Positions 1 through 9,663 are shown, counted from the first letter of the stretch. The stretch: DNA of 64,000 nt from Rhodocyclales bacterium (GCA_003105015.1 PQAF01000003.1:75660-139659), one strand, 5' to 3'. Numbers and translations are program-made. The notes: generated from the letters alone by a model not told the origin.

Positions 1-75
1 GCCTTCGGTTCCTTCCTCACCGTGGCCGGTGTGCTGTACGCGATAGACGATGAGCGAAAACGACGCACAACTTGA
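1..75 (+). CDS. folC: 3' end of folylpolyglutamate synthase/dihydrofolate synthase (partial)
   Basis: Frame 1 is open from the first base to TGA at 73-75. It encodes a C-terminal tail starting AFGSFLTVAGVLYA, which resembles the conserved end of FolC (GSF-TVA). FolC adds glutamates to folates. Only the last 24 codons are in the window. The downstream dedD start lies inside this tail (26-nt overlap), consistent with the usual folC-dedD-cvpA-purF order. The call rests on this short motif plus gene order. Confidence 0.65.
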   Translation, partial: AFGSFLTVAGVLYAIDDERKRRTT

Positions 76-709
76 GCTGAAGAAGCGCGCACGCCGCCGT
101 CTGGTCGGCGCCGTTGCCTTGGCGGTACTGGCGGCGGTCGTGCTGCCGATGGTCATGGATCAGGCGCCCAAGCAGCAGCCAGTGCAGGATATCCAGATCC
201 GCATTCCCGCTCAGGACGCCGGTGCTTTTACCTCCCGCATCCTGCCGGTCAAGCCGGGGGCTACCCCGACGCCCTTGCCCCCGGCTGCCGTCCCGGAAGC
301 GAAGCCTGCCGAACCGGCCAAGCCTGAGCCGAAAGCCGACACCAAGGCTGGACAAAAGCCGGTCGCCAAGGCAGAAGTCAGTTCCGGCAATACGGCGAAC
401 AAGCCAGCCGAAGCCAGGCAGACGACAAAAAAACCCGATGAAGCCAAGGCCAAGCCGGCGCCTGCTGCGACGAGCGGCGAGCAATGGGTGGTTCAGCTTG
501 GCGCCTACCGCGACCAGGCCAATGTGCGCAATTTGACGGCAAAGCTCAAGCAGCAGGGCTACAATTTTTATACGGAAGCGTTGCCTTCCCCGGACGGCAG
601 CGACAGGACGCGCGTGCGGGCCGGTCCGTTCCCGAGCAAGGAAGCGGCTGAGACGGCGCGCGAGCGCATCAAGCGTATCGGCGTGGATGGCGTCGTCGCG
701 CAGAAATAA
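50..709 (+). CDS. dedD: SPOR-domain cell division protein (DedD-like)
   Basis: 219 aa. A short cytoplasmic N-terminus is followed by one transmembrane helix at about residues 17-36, a Pro/Ala/Lys-rich periplasmic linker (about 60-140) and a C-terminal SPOR domain (about 142-219, starting EQWVVQLGAYRD). SPOR domains bind denuded septal peptidoglycan and recruit proteins to the division site. The ATG at 50 overlaps the end of folC, and cvpA follows after 6 nt, as in the E. coli folC-dedD-cvpA-purF cluster. The family call is firm; the exact DedD role is inferred from position. Confidence 0.88.
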   Translation: MSENDAQLELKKRARRRLVGAVALAVLAAVVLPMVMDQAPKQQPVQDIQIRIPAQDAGAFTSRILPVKPGATPTPLPPAAVPEAKPAEPAKPEPKADTKAGQKPVAKAEVSSGNTANKPAEARQTTKKPDEAKAKPAPAATSGEQWVVQLGAYRDQANVRNLTAKLKQQGYNFYTEALPSPDGSDRTRVRAGPFPSKEAAETARERIKRIGVDGVVAQK

Positions 710-715
710 GCGGCA

Positions 716-1207
716 GTGACGGTATTTGATTACGCGGTATTGGCGATTGTCGCCGCCTCGGTTCTGCTCGGCGCCTGGCGGGGGCTGGTGAGCGAAGTGC
801 TCGCCTTGGCAGCCTGGGTGGCGGCACTACTGACGGCGCGTGAGCTGGCGCCCGGTATGGCGCCGGTCTTTAGCGACTGGCTGAAGGAGCCGGCACTCCA
901 GTATGCGGCGGCCTTTGCAGTCATAGTCGTGGCGGTACTGGTCACGGTGGCGCTGACCCGCCTGGCCCTTTCCAGGCTGCTGCGTGCGATTGGGCTGGGG
1001 CCGCTGGATAGATTCCTCGGGGCCGTGTTCGGCGTCGCGCGAGGCGTGTTGGTGGTGTTGTTGTGCGTGCTGGTCGGCGGCCTGACGATGTTGCCGCAGC
1101 AGGCGTGGTGGCGGCAAGCCTGGCTGGCACCGCCGCTGGAAACCGCGGTGCTGGCGTCCAAGCCCTGGCTGCCTGCCGCCGTGGCGAAACGCATACGCTA
1201 TAGGTGA
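716..1207 (+). CDS. cvpA: CvpA family membrane protein
   Basis: 163 aa, starting at GTG (716). It has about four hydrophobic segments. The N-terminal FDYAVLAIVAASVLLGAWRG matches the CvpA family pattern, and the GPLDRFLGAVFGVARG segment is also typical. CvpA is an inner-membrane protein linked to colicin V production and to envelope stress tolerance; its molecular role is unsettled. It lies 3 nt before purF, as in many Proteobacteria, and is surely co-transcribed with it. Confidence 0.9.
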   Translation: MTVFDYAVLAIVAASVLLGAWRGLVSEVLALAAWVAALLTARELAPGMAPVFSDWLKEPALQYAAAFAVIVVAVLVTVALTRLALSRLLRAIGLGPLDRFLGAVFGVARGVLVVLLCVLVGGLTMLPQQAWWRQAWLAPPLETAVLASKPWLPAAVAKRIRYR

Positions 1208-1210
1208 AAC

Positions 1211-2731
1211 ATGTGCGGAATCCTGGGCGTCGTCGCGACGACGCCGGTAAACCAGCTTCTCTATGACGGACTGCAGGTGCTGCAGCACCGTGGCCAGGAC
1301 GCGGCCGGTATCGCCACTGCCGAGGCCGGCGTATTCCACATGCACAAGGGTCCGGGGCTGGTGCGAGATGTCTTTCGCACGCGCAACATGCGCAACCTGC
1401 AGGGAAATTGGGGCATTGCCCATTGCCGCTATCCGACAGCCGGTTCAGCCTACAACTCCGCCGAATCTCAGCCCTTCTATGTGAATTCCCCCTTCGGCCT
1501 GATGCTCGCGCACAACGGCAACCTGACCAATGCCGAGGAGCTCAAGCGCGAGATGTTCCTGCAGGACCTGCGCCACATCAACACCAATTCCGATTCTGAA
1601 GTGCTGCTCAACGTCCTGGCGCACGAACTGCAGGCGGCGGCGACCAAGTACCAGCTCGACCCCGAGACCATCTTCAAAGCGGTTGCCGGCGTGCACCGCC
1701 GCGTGCGCGGCGCCTACGCGGTAGTGGCCATGATCGCCGGCTACGGCCTGCTCGCCTTCCGCGATCCCTACGGCATCCGCCCCCTGATCGTAGGCCGCAA
1801 CGTCACGCCCGCCGGCAACGAATATCTGGTGGCCTCGGAAAGCGTTGCGCTCGACACGCTCGGCTTCCAGATCCTGCGCGATGTGGCGCCGGGCGAAGCT
1901 GTGCTCATCGACATCCAGGGCAATTTCCACAGCAAGCCCTGCGCCGAGCACACCTTGCGCGCGCCCTGCATCTTCGAGTTCGTCTACCTGGCTCGCCCGG
2001 ATTCGCTGATCGATGGCATCTCCGTCTACGAAAGCCGCGTCAAGATGGGCGAGCATCTGGCCGAGAAGATCCGCCACACCCTGCCGCACATCGACATCGA
2101 TTCCGTCATCCCGATTCCCGATTCCAGCCGTCCTTCGGCCATGGAACTGGCCACGCGACTGAATCTTCCCTACCGCGAGGGCTTCGTCAAGAACCGCTAC
2201 ATCGGCCGCACCTTCATCATGCCGGGACAGGCGCAGCGGCGGAAATCGGTGCGGCAGAAGCTCAACACCATCGCCCAGGAATTCCGCGGCAAGAGCGTGC
2301 TGCTGGTCGACGACTCCATCGTGCGCGGCACGACCAGCAAGGAAATCGTGCAGATGGCCCGCGACGCCGGCGCGCGCAAGGTGTACTTCGCCTCGGCGGC
2401 GCCGCCGGTGCGCTACGCCAACGTCTATGGCATCGACATGCCGTCGCGCCACGAACTTATCGCTAGCGACCGCAATGACGAGGAAATCTGCCGGGAGATC
2501 GGCGCCGACGGCCTGATCTACCAGGACCTGGATGCGCTGAAGGCGGCGGTGCATTCGCTGAATCCCTCGATCACGGTGTTCGAAACCTCCTGCTTCGACG
2601 GCTGCTACGTCACCGGCGACGTTAGTGCCGAATACCTTACCAGCGTCGAGAACCAGCGCAGCGATGGCAACCTGAGCGGGGAGGATGGCGAGGTGGCCCA
2701 GCTCGACCTCAATCTCGTCGTGGCGGATTGA
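1211..2731 (+). CDS. purF: Amidophosphoribosyltransferase
   Basis: 506 aa. It catalyses the first committed step of purine synthesis, converting PRPP and glutamine to phosphoribosylamine. The nucleophile is Cys2 (start MCGILGV), exposed after Met removal with no propeptide. The N-terminal Ntn glutaminase covers about residues 2-235. The C-terminal PRTase carries the PRPP loop [13 protein letters not shown] near residue 363. Length is normal for the Gram-negative type. It is the last gene of the folC-dedD-cvpA-purF operon; no terminator is seen before the metZ leader. Confidence 0.97.
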   Translation: MCGILGVVATTPVNQLLYDGLQVLQHRGQDAAGIATAEAGVFHMHKGPGLVRDVFRTRNMRNLQGNWGIAHCRYPTAGSAYNSAESQPFYVNSPFGLMLAHNGNLTNAEELKREMFLQDLRHINTNSDSEVLLNVLAHELQAAATKYQLDPETIFKAVAGVHRRVRGAYAVVAMIAGYGLLAFRDPYGIRPLIVGRNVTPAGNEYLVASESVALDTLGFQILRDVAPGEAVLIDIQGNFHSKPCAEHTLRAPCIFEFVYLARPDSLIDGISVYESRVKMGEHLAEKIRHTLPHIDIDSVIPIPDSSRPSAMELATRLNLPYREGFVKNRYIGRTFIMPGQAQRRKSVRQKLNTIAQEFRGKSVLLVDDSIVRGTTSKEIVQMARDAGARKVYFASAAPPVRYANVYGIDMPSRHELIASDRNDEEICREIGADGLIYQDLDALKAAVHSLNPSITVFETSCFDGCYVTGDVSAEYLTSVENQRSDGNLSGEDGEVAQLDLNLVVAD

Positions 2732-2761
2732 CAGGAAACCGAACCGCGTGTAGCTTCCGAA

Positions 2762-2818
2762 CTGCGCCGATTTGATATCAGCTTGCGGGCGCTTAATAAA
2801 TGCGGCTAAAGCGAGGGG
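2762..2818 (+). promoter_or_regulatory. SAM-II riboswitch (metZ leader)
   Basis: The RNA between purF and metZ matches the SAM-II (metA-type) aptamer in order: P1 5' strand GCGCC (2764-2768), GATTT, TTGC, P1 3' strand GGCGC (2788-2792), then AATAAATGC, GGCTAAA and a G-run. These are the blocks that build P1 and the pseudoknot with the SAM pocket. The gene behind it makes homocysteine or methionine precursors, the expected target. The class is best known from Alphaproteobacteria. The match was made by eye against the remembered consensus; a covariance-model hit would settle it. Confidence 0.82.
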
Positions 2819-2852
2819 AAAACCCGGTCGCTCAGCTGCGCCGGGTTTTTTG
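2819..2852 (+). terminator. Intrinsic terminator coupled to the SAM-II aptamer
   Basis: Perfect 9-bp stem AAAACCCGG (2819-2827) / CCGGGTTTT (2841-2849) followed by a T-run. It begins directly after the aptamer G-run and 20 nt before the metZ ATG. The loop and 3' arm contain GCGCC (2838-2842), a copy of the P1 5' strand. The P1 3' strand GGCGC could pair with it instead and break the terminator. This suggests that SAM binding promotes termination (inference). Confidence 0.8.
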
Positions 2853-2868
2853 TTTTGGGGCCTGAGTT

Positions 2869-4044
2869 ATGGACAAGGAATACGATCTGGACACGCTGGC
2901 GGTGCGCGCGGGCATACAGCGCAGCCAGTTCAACGAACACGCCGAGGCGCTCTATCTCACCTCGAGCTTCGTCTTCGAGAATGCGGCGCAGGCGGCGGCG
3001 CGCTTCTCGGGCGAGGAAGCCGGCTTCGTCTATGGCCGCTTCTCCAATCCCACGGTCAGCATGCTGCAGGAGCGCCTGGCGGCGCTGGAAGGCGGCGAGG
3101 CCTGCATCGCCACAGCGAGCGGCATGGCCGCCATCCTGTCGACTGTGATGGCCCTCATGAAGGCAGGCGAGCACATCGTCGCCTCGCAGGGCATCTTTGG
3201 CGCGACGCAGCAGTTGTTCGGCGGCATCCTGTCGAGGTTCGGCGTCGAGACCACCTTCGTCGCTTCCAGCGATCCGGCGGCCTTCAGGGCGGCGCTGCGG
3301 CCGCAGACGAAGCTGGTCTTCATCGAAACGCCGTCCAATCCCCTTACCGAAGTCTTCGACATTGTCGCGCTGGCGGAAGTCGCCCATGCCGGCGGCGCGC
3401 TGCTCGCGGTGGATAACTGCTTCTGTTCGCCGGCCTTGCAGCGTCCGCTGGCTCTTGGTGCCGACCTGGTGATCCATTCTGCTACCAAGTATCTCGACGG
3501 ACAGGGCCGCGTCCTGGGCGGTGCAGTGGTCGGACGCAGGGCACTGACCGAGGAAGTCTTCAAGTTCCTGCGCACGGCAGGACCGTCCATTTCCCCCTTC
3601 AACGCCTGGGTGATCCTGAAGGGGCTGGAAACGCTGCGCATCCGCATGGAGGCACAATCTGCGGCGGCGCTCGAACTGGCGCGCTGGCTTGAGCGGCAGC
3701 CGCAGGTGGCGCGGGTGTACTACCCCGGGTTGCCCTCGCATCCGCAGCATGCACTGGCGTTGCGCCAGCAGAAAGCGGGCGGCGCCATTGTCTCCTTCGA
3801 AGTGAAGGGTGGCCGCGAGCAGGCCTGGAAGGTGGTGGATGCGACGCGCCTGATCTCGATCACCGCCAACCTGGGCGACACCAAGAGCACCATCACCCAT
3901 CCCGCCAGCACTACGCATGGACGCATCAGCGCCGAGGCGCGCACCGCTTCGGGGATACAGGAAAGCCTGTTGCGCGTGGCCGTGGGCCTGGAGTCCATTG
4001 CGGATATCCAGGCCGATCTGGCGCGGGGGCTGGCAGTAATTTAG
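2869..4044 (+). CDS. metZ: O-succinylhomoserine sulfhydrylase
   Basis: 391 aa, Cys/Met metabolism PLP-enzyme family. It probably forms homocysteine directly from O-succinylhomoserine and sulfide. The PLP lysine is in SATKYLDGQG (about K207). The N-terminal LAVRAGIQRSQFNEH and the GRFSNPTVSMLQERLAALEGG block are typical of MetZ. Placement straight after purF is the standard Betaproteobacterial arrangement. The upstream SAM-II/terminator leader implies repression by SAM. O-acetyl versus O-succinyl preference is inferred from the subfamily. Confidence 0.92.
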   Translation: MDKEYDLDTLAVRAGIQRSQFNEHAEALYLTSSFVFENAAQAAARFSGEEAGFVYGRFSNPTVSMLQERLAALEGGEACIATASGMAAILSTVMALMKAGEHIVASQGIFGATQQLFGGILSRFGVETTFVASSDPAAFRAALRPQTKLVFIETPSNPLTEVFDIVALAEVAHAGGALLAVDNCFCSPALQRPLALGADLVIHSATKYLDGQGRVLGGAVVGRRALTEEVFKFLRTAGPSISPFNAWVILKGLETLRIRMEAQSAAALELARWLERQPQVARVYYPGLPSHPQHALALRQQKAGGAIVSFEVKGGREQAWKVVDATRLISITANLGDTKSTITHPASTTHGRISAEARTASGIQESLLRVAVGLESIADIQADLARGLAVI

Positions 4045-4775
4045 GCGGTGGCAGCCGGCCATTCAAGCAGCCGGCAGCCGGCCGCATCGCAGGCGAGGTG
4101 GCCGCCTTTCTCGTACCAGTCCGGCAGCACCCAGCGCTCGCAGGTGCGGCCATCGATCTCCAGCCGATGGTGGGCGGGGCGATGGGTGTGGCCGTGGATA
4201 AGCCGGGTGCAGCGGTGAAAAGTCAGTGCCTGCAGGACGGCGACCGGATTCACGTCCATGATCTCCATCGGCTTGATGCGCTTCTGTGCCTCGCTTTCGC
4301 GGCGCAGGGCTTCGATCTGCGCCTTGCGCTGGGCCAGCGGCAGGGCGAGGAAGGCCTGCCGCCATTCGGGCGAGCGCACCTCGCTGCGGAAGGCCTGGTA
4401 GGCGCCGTCGTCGGTGCATAGCGTGTCGCCGTGCATGAGCAGGGTAGTCGTGCCGGCGACCTCGATCAGCGCCGGATCGGGCAACAGTTTCAATCCGGCG
4501 GCACGGGCAAAGGTTTCGCCCGCGAGGAAATCGCGATTGCCCGCCATGAAGTAAGTCGGGACGCCGGATGCGGACAGCTTCTGCAGGGAGGCACAGACGC
4601 CGGCATTGAAGGCATCGCCGAGGTCATCATCGCCGGCCCAGTATTCGAACAGGTCGCCGAGGATGTAGAGCGCTTCGGCCCCGCGCGCCGGGCCGTCCAG
4701 GAAATCGAGGAAGAGCCGGCCGATCAGCGGCCGGCTCGGGCAGAGATGGAGGTCGGAGATGAACAGGGTCGCCAT
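4041..4775 (-). CDS. lpxH: UDP-2,3-diacylglucosamine diphosphatase
   Basis: 244 aa. It hydrolyses UDP-2,3-diacylglucosamine to lipid X in lipid A synthesis. All metallophosphatase motifs are present: FISDLHL, GDLFEYW, GNRDFL, HGD and HGHTHRP. The start at ATG 4775 places FISDLHL at the N-terminus as in LpxH; a longer in-frame extension would read into the antisense of ppiB. The end overlaps the convergent metZ stop by 4 nt. It follows ppiB by 17 nt and is likely in one operon with ppiA and ppiB. Confidence 0.94.
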   Translation of the reverse strand: MATLFISDLHLCPSRPLIGRLFLDFLDGPARGAEALYILGDLFEYWAGDDDLGDAFNAGVCASLQKLSASGVPTYFMAGNRDFLAGETFARAAGLKLLPDPALIEVAGTTTLLMHGDTLCTDDGAYQAFRSEVRSPEWRQAFLALPLAQRKAQIEALRRESEAQKRIKPMEIMDVNPVAVLQALTFHRCTRLIHGHTHRPAHHRLEIDGRTCERWVLPDWYEKGGHLACDAAGCRLLEWPAATA

Positions 4776-4792
4776 CGCCGCCCCCGCCGATG

Positions 4793-5284
4793 TCAGGCGA
4801 CCTCGGCCTTCTCGATGATCACGTCCTCGACCGGCACGTCCTGATGGAAGCCCTTGCTGCCGGTCCTGACGCCCTTGATCTTGTCGACGACGTCCATGCC
4901 CTCGACCACCTTGCCGAAGACGCAGTAGCCCCAGCCCTGGCCGCTCGGCGCGGTATGGTTGAGGAAGGCGTTGTCCTTGACGTTGATGAAGAACTGCGCG
5001 GTGGCCGAATGCGGGTCGCCGGTGCGCGCCATGGCGATGGTGTAGCGGTCGTTCTTCAGGCCGTTGGCGGCCTCGTTCTGGATCGGCGCGTTGGTCGGCT
5101 TCTGGCTCATGCCCGGCTCGAAGCCGCCGCCCTGGATCATGAAGCCGTCGATGACGCGGTGAAAGATGGTGTTGTCGTAGTGGCCGGCCTCGACGTAGGC
5201 GAGGAAGTTCTTTACCGTCTCGGGCGCCTTGGCGGTGTCCAGTTCGAGGACGATGGTGCCGAAATTGGTGTGCAGCTTGACCAT
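4793..5284 (-). CDS. ppiB: Cytoplasmic peptidyl-prolyl cis-trans isomerase B (cyclophilin)
   Basis: 163 aa, with no signal peptide. Cyclophilin motifs include [23 protein letters not shown] and [12 protein letters not shown]. It catalyses proline isomerisation in cytoplasmic proteins. ATG 5284 follows AGGAG with a 5-nt spacer. It lies 11 nt after ppiA and is the cytosolic partner of that secreted paralogue. The ppiA-ppiB-lpxH order is common in Betaproteobacteria. Confidence 0.93.
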   Translation of the reverse strand: MVKLHTNFGTIVLELDTAKAPETVKNFLAYVEAGHYDNTIFHRVIDGFMIQGGGFEPGMSQKPTNAPIQNEAANGLKNDRYTIAMARTGDPHSATAQFFINVKDNAFLNHTAPSGQGWGYCVFGKVVEGMDVVDKIKGVRTGSKGFHQDVPVEDVIIEKAEVA

Positions 5285-5295
5285 GGTGTCTCCTG

Positions 5296-5868
5296 TTACT
5301 TGGCGGGTTTGGCTTCCGGCAGCAGCCGGACGGATTCGATGAGAACGGGGGTGACCGGGACGTTCTGGTGGTAGCCGGCATTGCCGGTCTTCACCTTGGC
5401 GATTTTCTGCACGATGTCGAAGCCCTGGGTGACCTTGCCGAACACCGCATAGCCCCAGCCGTCGCGCGACGGATAGTCGAGCGGGTTGTTGTCCGCGAGG
5501 TTGATGAAAAACTGCGCCGAGGCGGAATGCGGATCCTGGGTGCGTGCCATGGCCAGCGTGCCGGCGGCGTTCTTCAGGCCGTTCTTCGCTTCGTTCTCGA
5601 TCGGTGCGCGCGTCGGCTTCTGCCTCATGCCCGGCTCGAAGCCGCCGCCCTGGATCATGAAGCCGTCGATGACGCGATGGAAGATCGTGCCGTTGTAGAA
5701 GCCGTCCTTGACGTACTGCAGGAAATTCTCGACGGTCTTCGGCGCCTTGTCGGCATACAGTTCGATGACGAGAAGTCCCTGGTTGGTCTTCATCTCGACG
5801 ACAGGGTTGGCGGCGAGCACGGTGAGGCTCCAAAGCAGGCCGGCGGCCAGCACGAACAGCTTCTTCAT
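5296..5868 (-). CDS. ppiA: Periplasmic peptidyl-prolyl cis-trans isomerase A (cyclophilin)
   Basis: 190 aa. It carries a signal peptide ([20 protein letters not shown], cut near residue 20) and then a cyclophilin domain with [14 protein letters not shown] and [10 protein letters not shown]. It acts on periplasmic proteins. The SD AAAGGAAA lies before ATG 5868. It is closely similar to the downstream ppiB, so the two look like an old tandem duplication split by compartment. Confidence 0.92.
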   Translation of the reverse strand: MKKLFVLAAGLLWSLTVLAANPVVEMKTNQGLLVIELYADKAPKTVENFLQYVKDGFYNGTIFHRVIDGFMIQGGGFEPGMRQKPTRAPIENEAKNGLKNAAGTLAMARTQDPHSASAQFFINLADNNPLDYPSRDGWGYAVFGKVTQGFDIVQKIAKVKTGNAGYHQNVPVTPVLIESVRLLPEAKPAK

Positions 5869-5899
5869 TGCAGGATTTCCTTAAAAAAGAGAGGCGGGC

Positions 5900-7096
5900 T
5901 TATGCGCCGCCTTCGTAGACGATCTTCCACGCGCCGTCTTCCTTCATCCAGTACTGGCGCTTCTTCATGATGTTGCTGAGGTTGCTGCTCCGGTAGTCCT
6001 GGTCGAAGGTAACGACCACCATTTCTTCCTTGCCGGGATTGCGGAACATGCTGATGTTGTCCGTGCCGACCTTGATCCACTGCTTGCCGGCGTTGACCTG
6101 GCGCTTCTGCACCGCCCACTGCTCGAGGTTCTGCCTGCCGGCCTGGAAGCGCTTCGAGTAGTGGCGCAGGTACTTGTCGGTGTCGAGGCTTTCCCAGTCG
6201 CCGCGCCATTCTTCGATGCTTCTGAAGAGCGCGGCTCGCTCGGCCTGCCAGTCGTCGAGCGAAAGCCACTCGATGCTGTTGGAGATGATCACCGGGGTGG
6301 TGCCGATCTGCAGGTTTTTCGCCAGGGCATCGAGATCCTGGTTGGCCAGAACGACGCAGCCGTCAGAAGCTTTCGGCGGCCGCGAGAAAGTGTCGGAGGG
6401 CGTGCCGTGCAGCCAGATGCCGTGGCCGTTGCGTCCCTGGCGCTTGTCCCACTCGTTCGGATAGCTGATGGGGAAGGCGCCGCTGCCGTAGAAGTCGGTC
6501 AGCTTCTGCCGCGGCAGGCTGGCGGTGACGTGGTAGACGCCGATGGGCGTCTTCTTGTCCCCTTCACGAACTTTTTCCGAACCGGCCTTGCCGTGCGAGA
6601 TGTAGTAGTCGGCAACGAAGCGCGGCTGGCCGTCCACATTGCGGTATAGATAGAGGCGGGCCTTCTGCGTATCGACCACGACGGCAAACTTCTGCTCGGG
6701 ATGCATCTGCAGCAAGTAGCGTGGCACGTAATCGGCCGGCGGCTTGTCGCGATAGGCCTTGAGGCGGGCGATGGCCTCCTCGCGCAGGTCGGCCAGCTTG
6801 TCCTGCGGCGCGTTGGCGGCGTTGCCGAGCGTCTTGAGCGGCCGTGTGCGGGCCAGGAGGAGGTCGCCCTTGATCAGATGCCCGAGCCGGAAATTGGGGT
6901 AGGCCTTGAGCAGCTTTTCCGTCTGAGCTAACGCCGCCTCGAGGCGGTTCTGCTCGATATCGGCGAAGACCTGGGCCAGCATCGGCTCCGGGCCCGAGTC
7001 TGAATAGGTTTGCTCTGGGGCGGCAGCGCACACTGTGCCGGTGGCCGCCATGCAGAGCGCCGCAGCGAGTCTTCGAATGCGCGTGCGTCCGAGCAT
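5900..7096 (-). CDS. L,D-transpeptidase (YkuD family) with NTF2-like C-terminal domain
   Basis: 398 aa from ATG 7096. That ATG overlaps the previous stop as TGATG, and a signal peptide (MLGRTRIRRLAAALCMAATG) follows. The YkuD catalytic domain is at about residues 135-260, with HG near 230 and SDGCVV holding nucleophile Cys247. Such enzymes make 3-3 crosslinks in peptidoglycan or attach proteins to it. The last ~100 residues look like an NTF2/SnoaL-type domain ending in a DGAWKIVYEG strand, as in Cds6-type transpeptidases. It is translationally coupled to the TPR protein upstream. Confidence 0.85.
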   Translation of the reverse strand: MLGRTRIRRLAAALCMAATGTVCAAAPEQTYSDSGPEPMLAQVFADIEQNRLEAALAQTEKLLKAYPNFRLGHLIKGDLLLARTRPLKTLGNAANAPQDKLADLREEAIARLKAYRDKPPADYVPRYLLQMHPEQKFAVVVDTQKARLYLYRNVDGQPRFVADYYISHGKAGSEKVREGDKKTPIGVYHVTASLPRQKLTDFYGSGAFPISYPNEWDKRQGRNGHGIWLHGTPSDTFSRPPKASDGCVVLANQDLDALAKNLQIGTTPVIISNSIEWLSLDDWQAERAALFRSIEEWRGDWESLDTDKYLRHYSKRFQAGRQNLEQWAVQKRQVNAGKQWIKVGTDNISMFRNPGKEEMVVVTFDQDYRSSNLSNIMKKRQYWMKEDGAWKIVYEGGA

Positions 7097-8163
7097 CAGT
7101 TGGCGACCCGTTCCTGCTGGATCAGCCACCTGCCATCGCGCCTGACCATCACCATCGCCTTGGTGGCGGCGGTCTTCAGCTTGCCTGACTTGTAGTGCTG
7201 GCGGAACTTGGCAGTGGCCCGGTCGCCGTCCACCGCGACTTGAATATTCTCGACACCGACCTGGATCGGCTCGGGCTTATTGATGCGGCGTGCCCGTTCT
7301 GCTTCCCACGCGCTGCGAGGCTCGCCGCCGGGCGTCTGGAAGTCGTGGGCATAGGAGGCGAGGTAGGCCTTGATGTCCTTTTTCGACCAGGCGGCCGCCC
7401 AGTCCCGGATCGCCTTTTCAACGTCCTGTTTTCCGCCGGCAGCAGGTTTGGAATCGGCTGACGGGACCGGCTTCGGTTCAGCGGGCGGGGCGGCGGTCGC
7501 TGTCGGCTCAGGCTTGGCGACGGGAGCCGGCTCGGATTTGGCAACCGGCGCGACTACCGCTTTTGCCGGCGGGGCGGCGGCCACCTGTGCCTTGCCTGCA
7601 GGGTTGTGCGAGGCCAGCGTCGCCGGGCGGGCAGAGACGCTCATCAGGTCGCGGATCAGGGCCAGTTTAGATTGTGCGCTGGCGTTCGAGGAATCGATCT
7701 GCAGCGCCTTGTCGTAGGCCTGGCTGGCCATGCGGGCATAGATGTCGCCGAGGTTTTCGTGCGCCGTAGCGTAGGAGGGGTGGGTGCGGATGGCCATTTC
7801 CAGGGCGTTCTTGGCCTTTTCGAACTGGCGCTGCTGTGCGTAGAGCACGGCGAGGTTGTTGTAGGGCTCCGGCAGTTCCGGGTAATCCTCGGTCAGTTTG
7901 GTGAAGACGGCGATGGCGTCGTTGTGGCGGTTCATTTCCGTCAGGATCAGGCCTTTCATGAACCGCGCCTGGGCGTCCTTCGGCTTGGACGCCAGGATCT
8001 GGTCTGTTTTCTCCAGCGCCGGGCCGAGCTGACCCTGTTTCATGAGCCGGCTGGCTTCCTGCAGGGTGTCGGCGCGGACGACGGTCGGCGTCAGGGTGAG
8101 AATGCCTGCGCAAAGCAGCGCGGCAAGGGCGTGCGGGAGGGCGAAAAGGCGGCGTAAGGTCAT
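7096..8163 (-). CDS. Periplasmic TPR protein with NTF2-like C-terminal domain
   Basis: 355 aa. The start at ATG 8163 (MTLRRLFALP) was chosen because a signal peptide follows directly, ending near VVRADT. TPR repeats cover about residues 30-160. A Pro/Ala/Lys-rich linker (about 190-245) follows, then a C-terminal NTF2-like domain (about 250-355) ending DGRWLIQQERVA. This end resembles that of the downstream L,D-transpeptidase, so the two secreted proteins share a domain. It is probably a partner or scaffold for that enzyme (inference). An in-frame ATG further upstream would add a poor leader. Confidence 0.8.
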   Translation of the reverse strand: MTLRRLFALPHALAALLCAGILTLTPTVVRADTLQEASRLMKQGQLGPALEKTDQILASKPKDAQARFMKGLILTEMNRHNDAIAVFTKLTEDYPELPEPYNNLAVLYAQQRQFEKAKNALEMAIRTHPSYATAHENLGDIYARMASQAYDKALQIDSSNASAQSKLALIRDLMSVSARPATLASHNPAGKAQVAAAPPAKAVVAPVAKSEPAPVAKPEPTATAAPPAEPKPVPSADSKPAAGGKQDVEKAIRDWAAAWSKKDIKAYLASYAHDFQTPGGEPRSAWEAERARRINKPEPIQVGVENIQVAVDGDRATAKFRQHYKSGKLKTAATKAMVMVRRDGRWLIQQERVAN

Positions 8164-8265
8164 TATGTTATACTTCTCAGCCATAGGCATTTGAATAGTC
8201 TGGCATTCTAGCAAGAACGGCAGCAGATCAACAATAATCGCCGTTTTTCAAGCGATCCATCCCCG

Positions 8266-9651
8266 ATGTTGAAAATCCACAATACCCTGCTCCGCGACAA
8301 GCAGGTGTTCGCGCCCATCGAACCCGGTTTCGTCCGTATGTATGTCTGCGGCATGACCGTGTACGATTATTGCCACCTCGGCCACGCCCGCGTGCTGGTG
8401 GTGTTCGACATGGTGGCGCGCTGGTTGCGGGCCAGCGGATACAAAGTCATCTATGTGCGCAACATCACCGACATCGACGACAAGATCATCCGGCGGGCGC
8501 AGGAGAACGGCGAGTTCATCCAGGCACTGACCGACCGCTATATCGCCTACATGCATGAGGATGCCGCGGCGCTGGGTGTCCTCAAGCCCGACCACGAGCC
8601 GCGCGCGACTCAGCACGTGGCCGCCATGCAGCGGCTGATCGCAGCACTGGAGCGAAACGGCTATGCCTACGTTGCCGCCAATCGGGACGTCTGCTACAGC
8701 GTGCGCAAGTTCGAGGGCTACGGCCGTCTCTCGGGCAAATCACTGGAGGATCTGCGCGCCGGCGAGCGGGTCGACATCGTGGAGGGCAAGCACGATCCGC
8801 TCGATTTCGTTCTTTGGAAACATGCCAAGGAGGGCGAACCGGCCGAGGCGAAATGGGATTCGCCCTGGGGTAGCGGGCGGCCCGGCTGGCACATCGAGTG
8901 CTCGGCCATGAGCTCGGAACTGCTGGGGCCGCATTTCGACATCCACGGCGGCGGACAGGACCTGCAGTTTCCCCATCACGAGAACGAGATCGCGCAGAGC
9001 GAGGGCGCGCACGGCTGCCGCTTTGTAAACTACTGGATGCACAACGGCTTCGTGCGGGTGGACGACGAGAAGATGTCGAAGTCGCTCGGCAACTTCTTCA
9101 CCATACGCGAGGTGCTGAAGCAGTACGATGCCGAGGTGGTGCGCTTTTTCATCCTGCGTGCCCATTACCGCAGCCCGCTCAACTACTCTGATGCTCACCT
9201 GGACGATGCGCGCGGGGCGCTTACCCGGTTGTATACCGCGCTCAAGGGTGTTATTCCGGAAGCGGCGATCGTCGACTGGAGCGAGCCGCATGCGGCGAAA
9301 TTCCGCGAGGCGATGAACGATGACTTCAACACACCCGAGGCGATCGCCACCCTATTCGAACTGGCCAATGAGGTGAATCGCTCGCAATCGGCACGGGCGG
9401 CCGGCCAGCTCAAGGCACTGGCGGCCGTGCTGGGCCTGCTCGATCGCGACCCGGTGGCATTTCTCCAGGGGGCGCCGGCAGCCGGCGGCCAGCCCGATGT
9501 CGCCGCGATCGAGGCGCGCATCGCGGCACGCGTTGCAGCGAAAATGGCCAAGAATTACGCCGAGGCAGATCGCATACGTACGGAACTGCTGGACGAGGGC
9601 ATCGTCCTGGAGGACAAGCCGGGCGGCGCCACGGAGTGGCGCCGCGCCTGA
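8266..9651 (+). CDS. cysS: Cysteinyl-tRNA synthetase
   Basis: 461 aa, normal length. The class I signatures are CHLGHARV (HIGH box) and KMSKS (in [12 protein letters not shown]). Zinc ligands include Cys28 in YVCGMTVYD, plus GWHIECSAM and the HHENE histidines. It charges tRNA-Cys. It is divergent from the TPR gene across 102 bp and convergent with the substrate-binding protein gene. The 3' end of the coding region holds a GC-rich hairpin (GGCGCCAC/GTGGCGCC around 9626-9646), which has no T-run. Confidence 0.97.
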   Translation: MLKIHNTLLRDKQVFAPIEPGFVRMYVCGMTVYDYCHLGHARVLVVFDMVARWLRASGYKVIYVRNITDIDDKIIRRAQENGEFIQALTDRYIAYMHEDAAALGVLKPDHEPRATQHVAAMQRLIAALERNGYAYVAANRDVCYSVRKFEGYGRLSGKSLEDLRAGERVDIVEGKHDPLDFVLWKHAKEGEPAEAKWDSPWGSGRPGWHIECSAMSSELLGPHFDIHGGGQDLQFPHHENEIAQSEGAHGCRFVNYWMHNGFVRVDDEKMSKSLGNFFTIREVLKQYDAEVVRFFILRAHYRSPLNYSDAHLDDARGALTRLYTALKGVIPEAAIVDWSEPHAAKFREAMNDDFNTPEAIATLFELANEVNRSQSARAAGQLKALAAVLGLLDRDPVAFLQGAPAAGGQPDVAAIEARIAARVAAKMAKNYAEADRIRTELLDEGIVLEDKPGGATEWRRA

Positions 9652-9663
9652 GCGGATCTACGG

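Noticed and set aside
9626..9646. Terminator at the cysS 3' end
   Set aside because: The hairpin lies within coding sequence and has no T-run on either strand.
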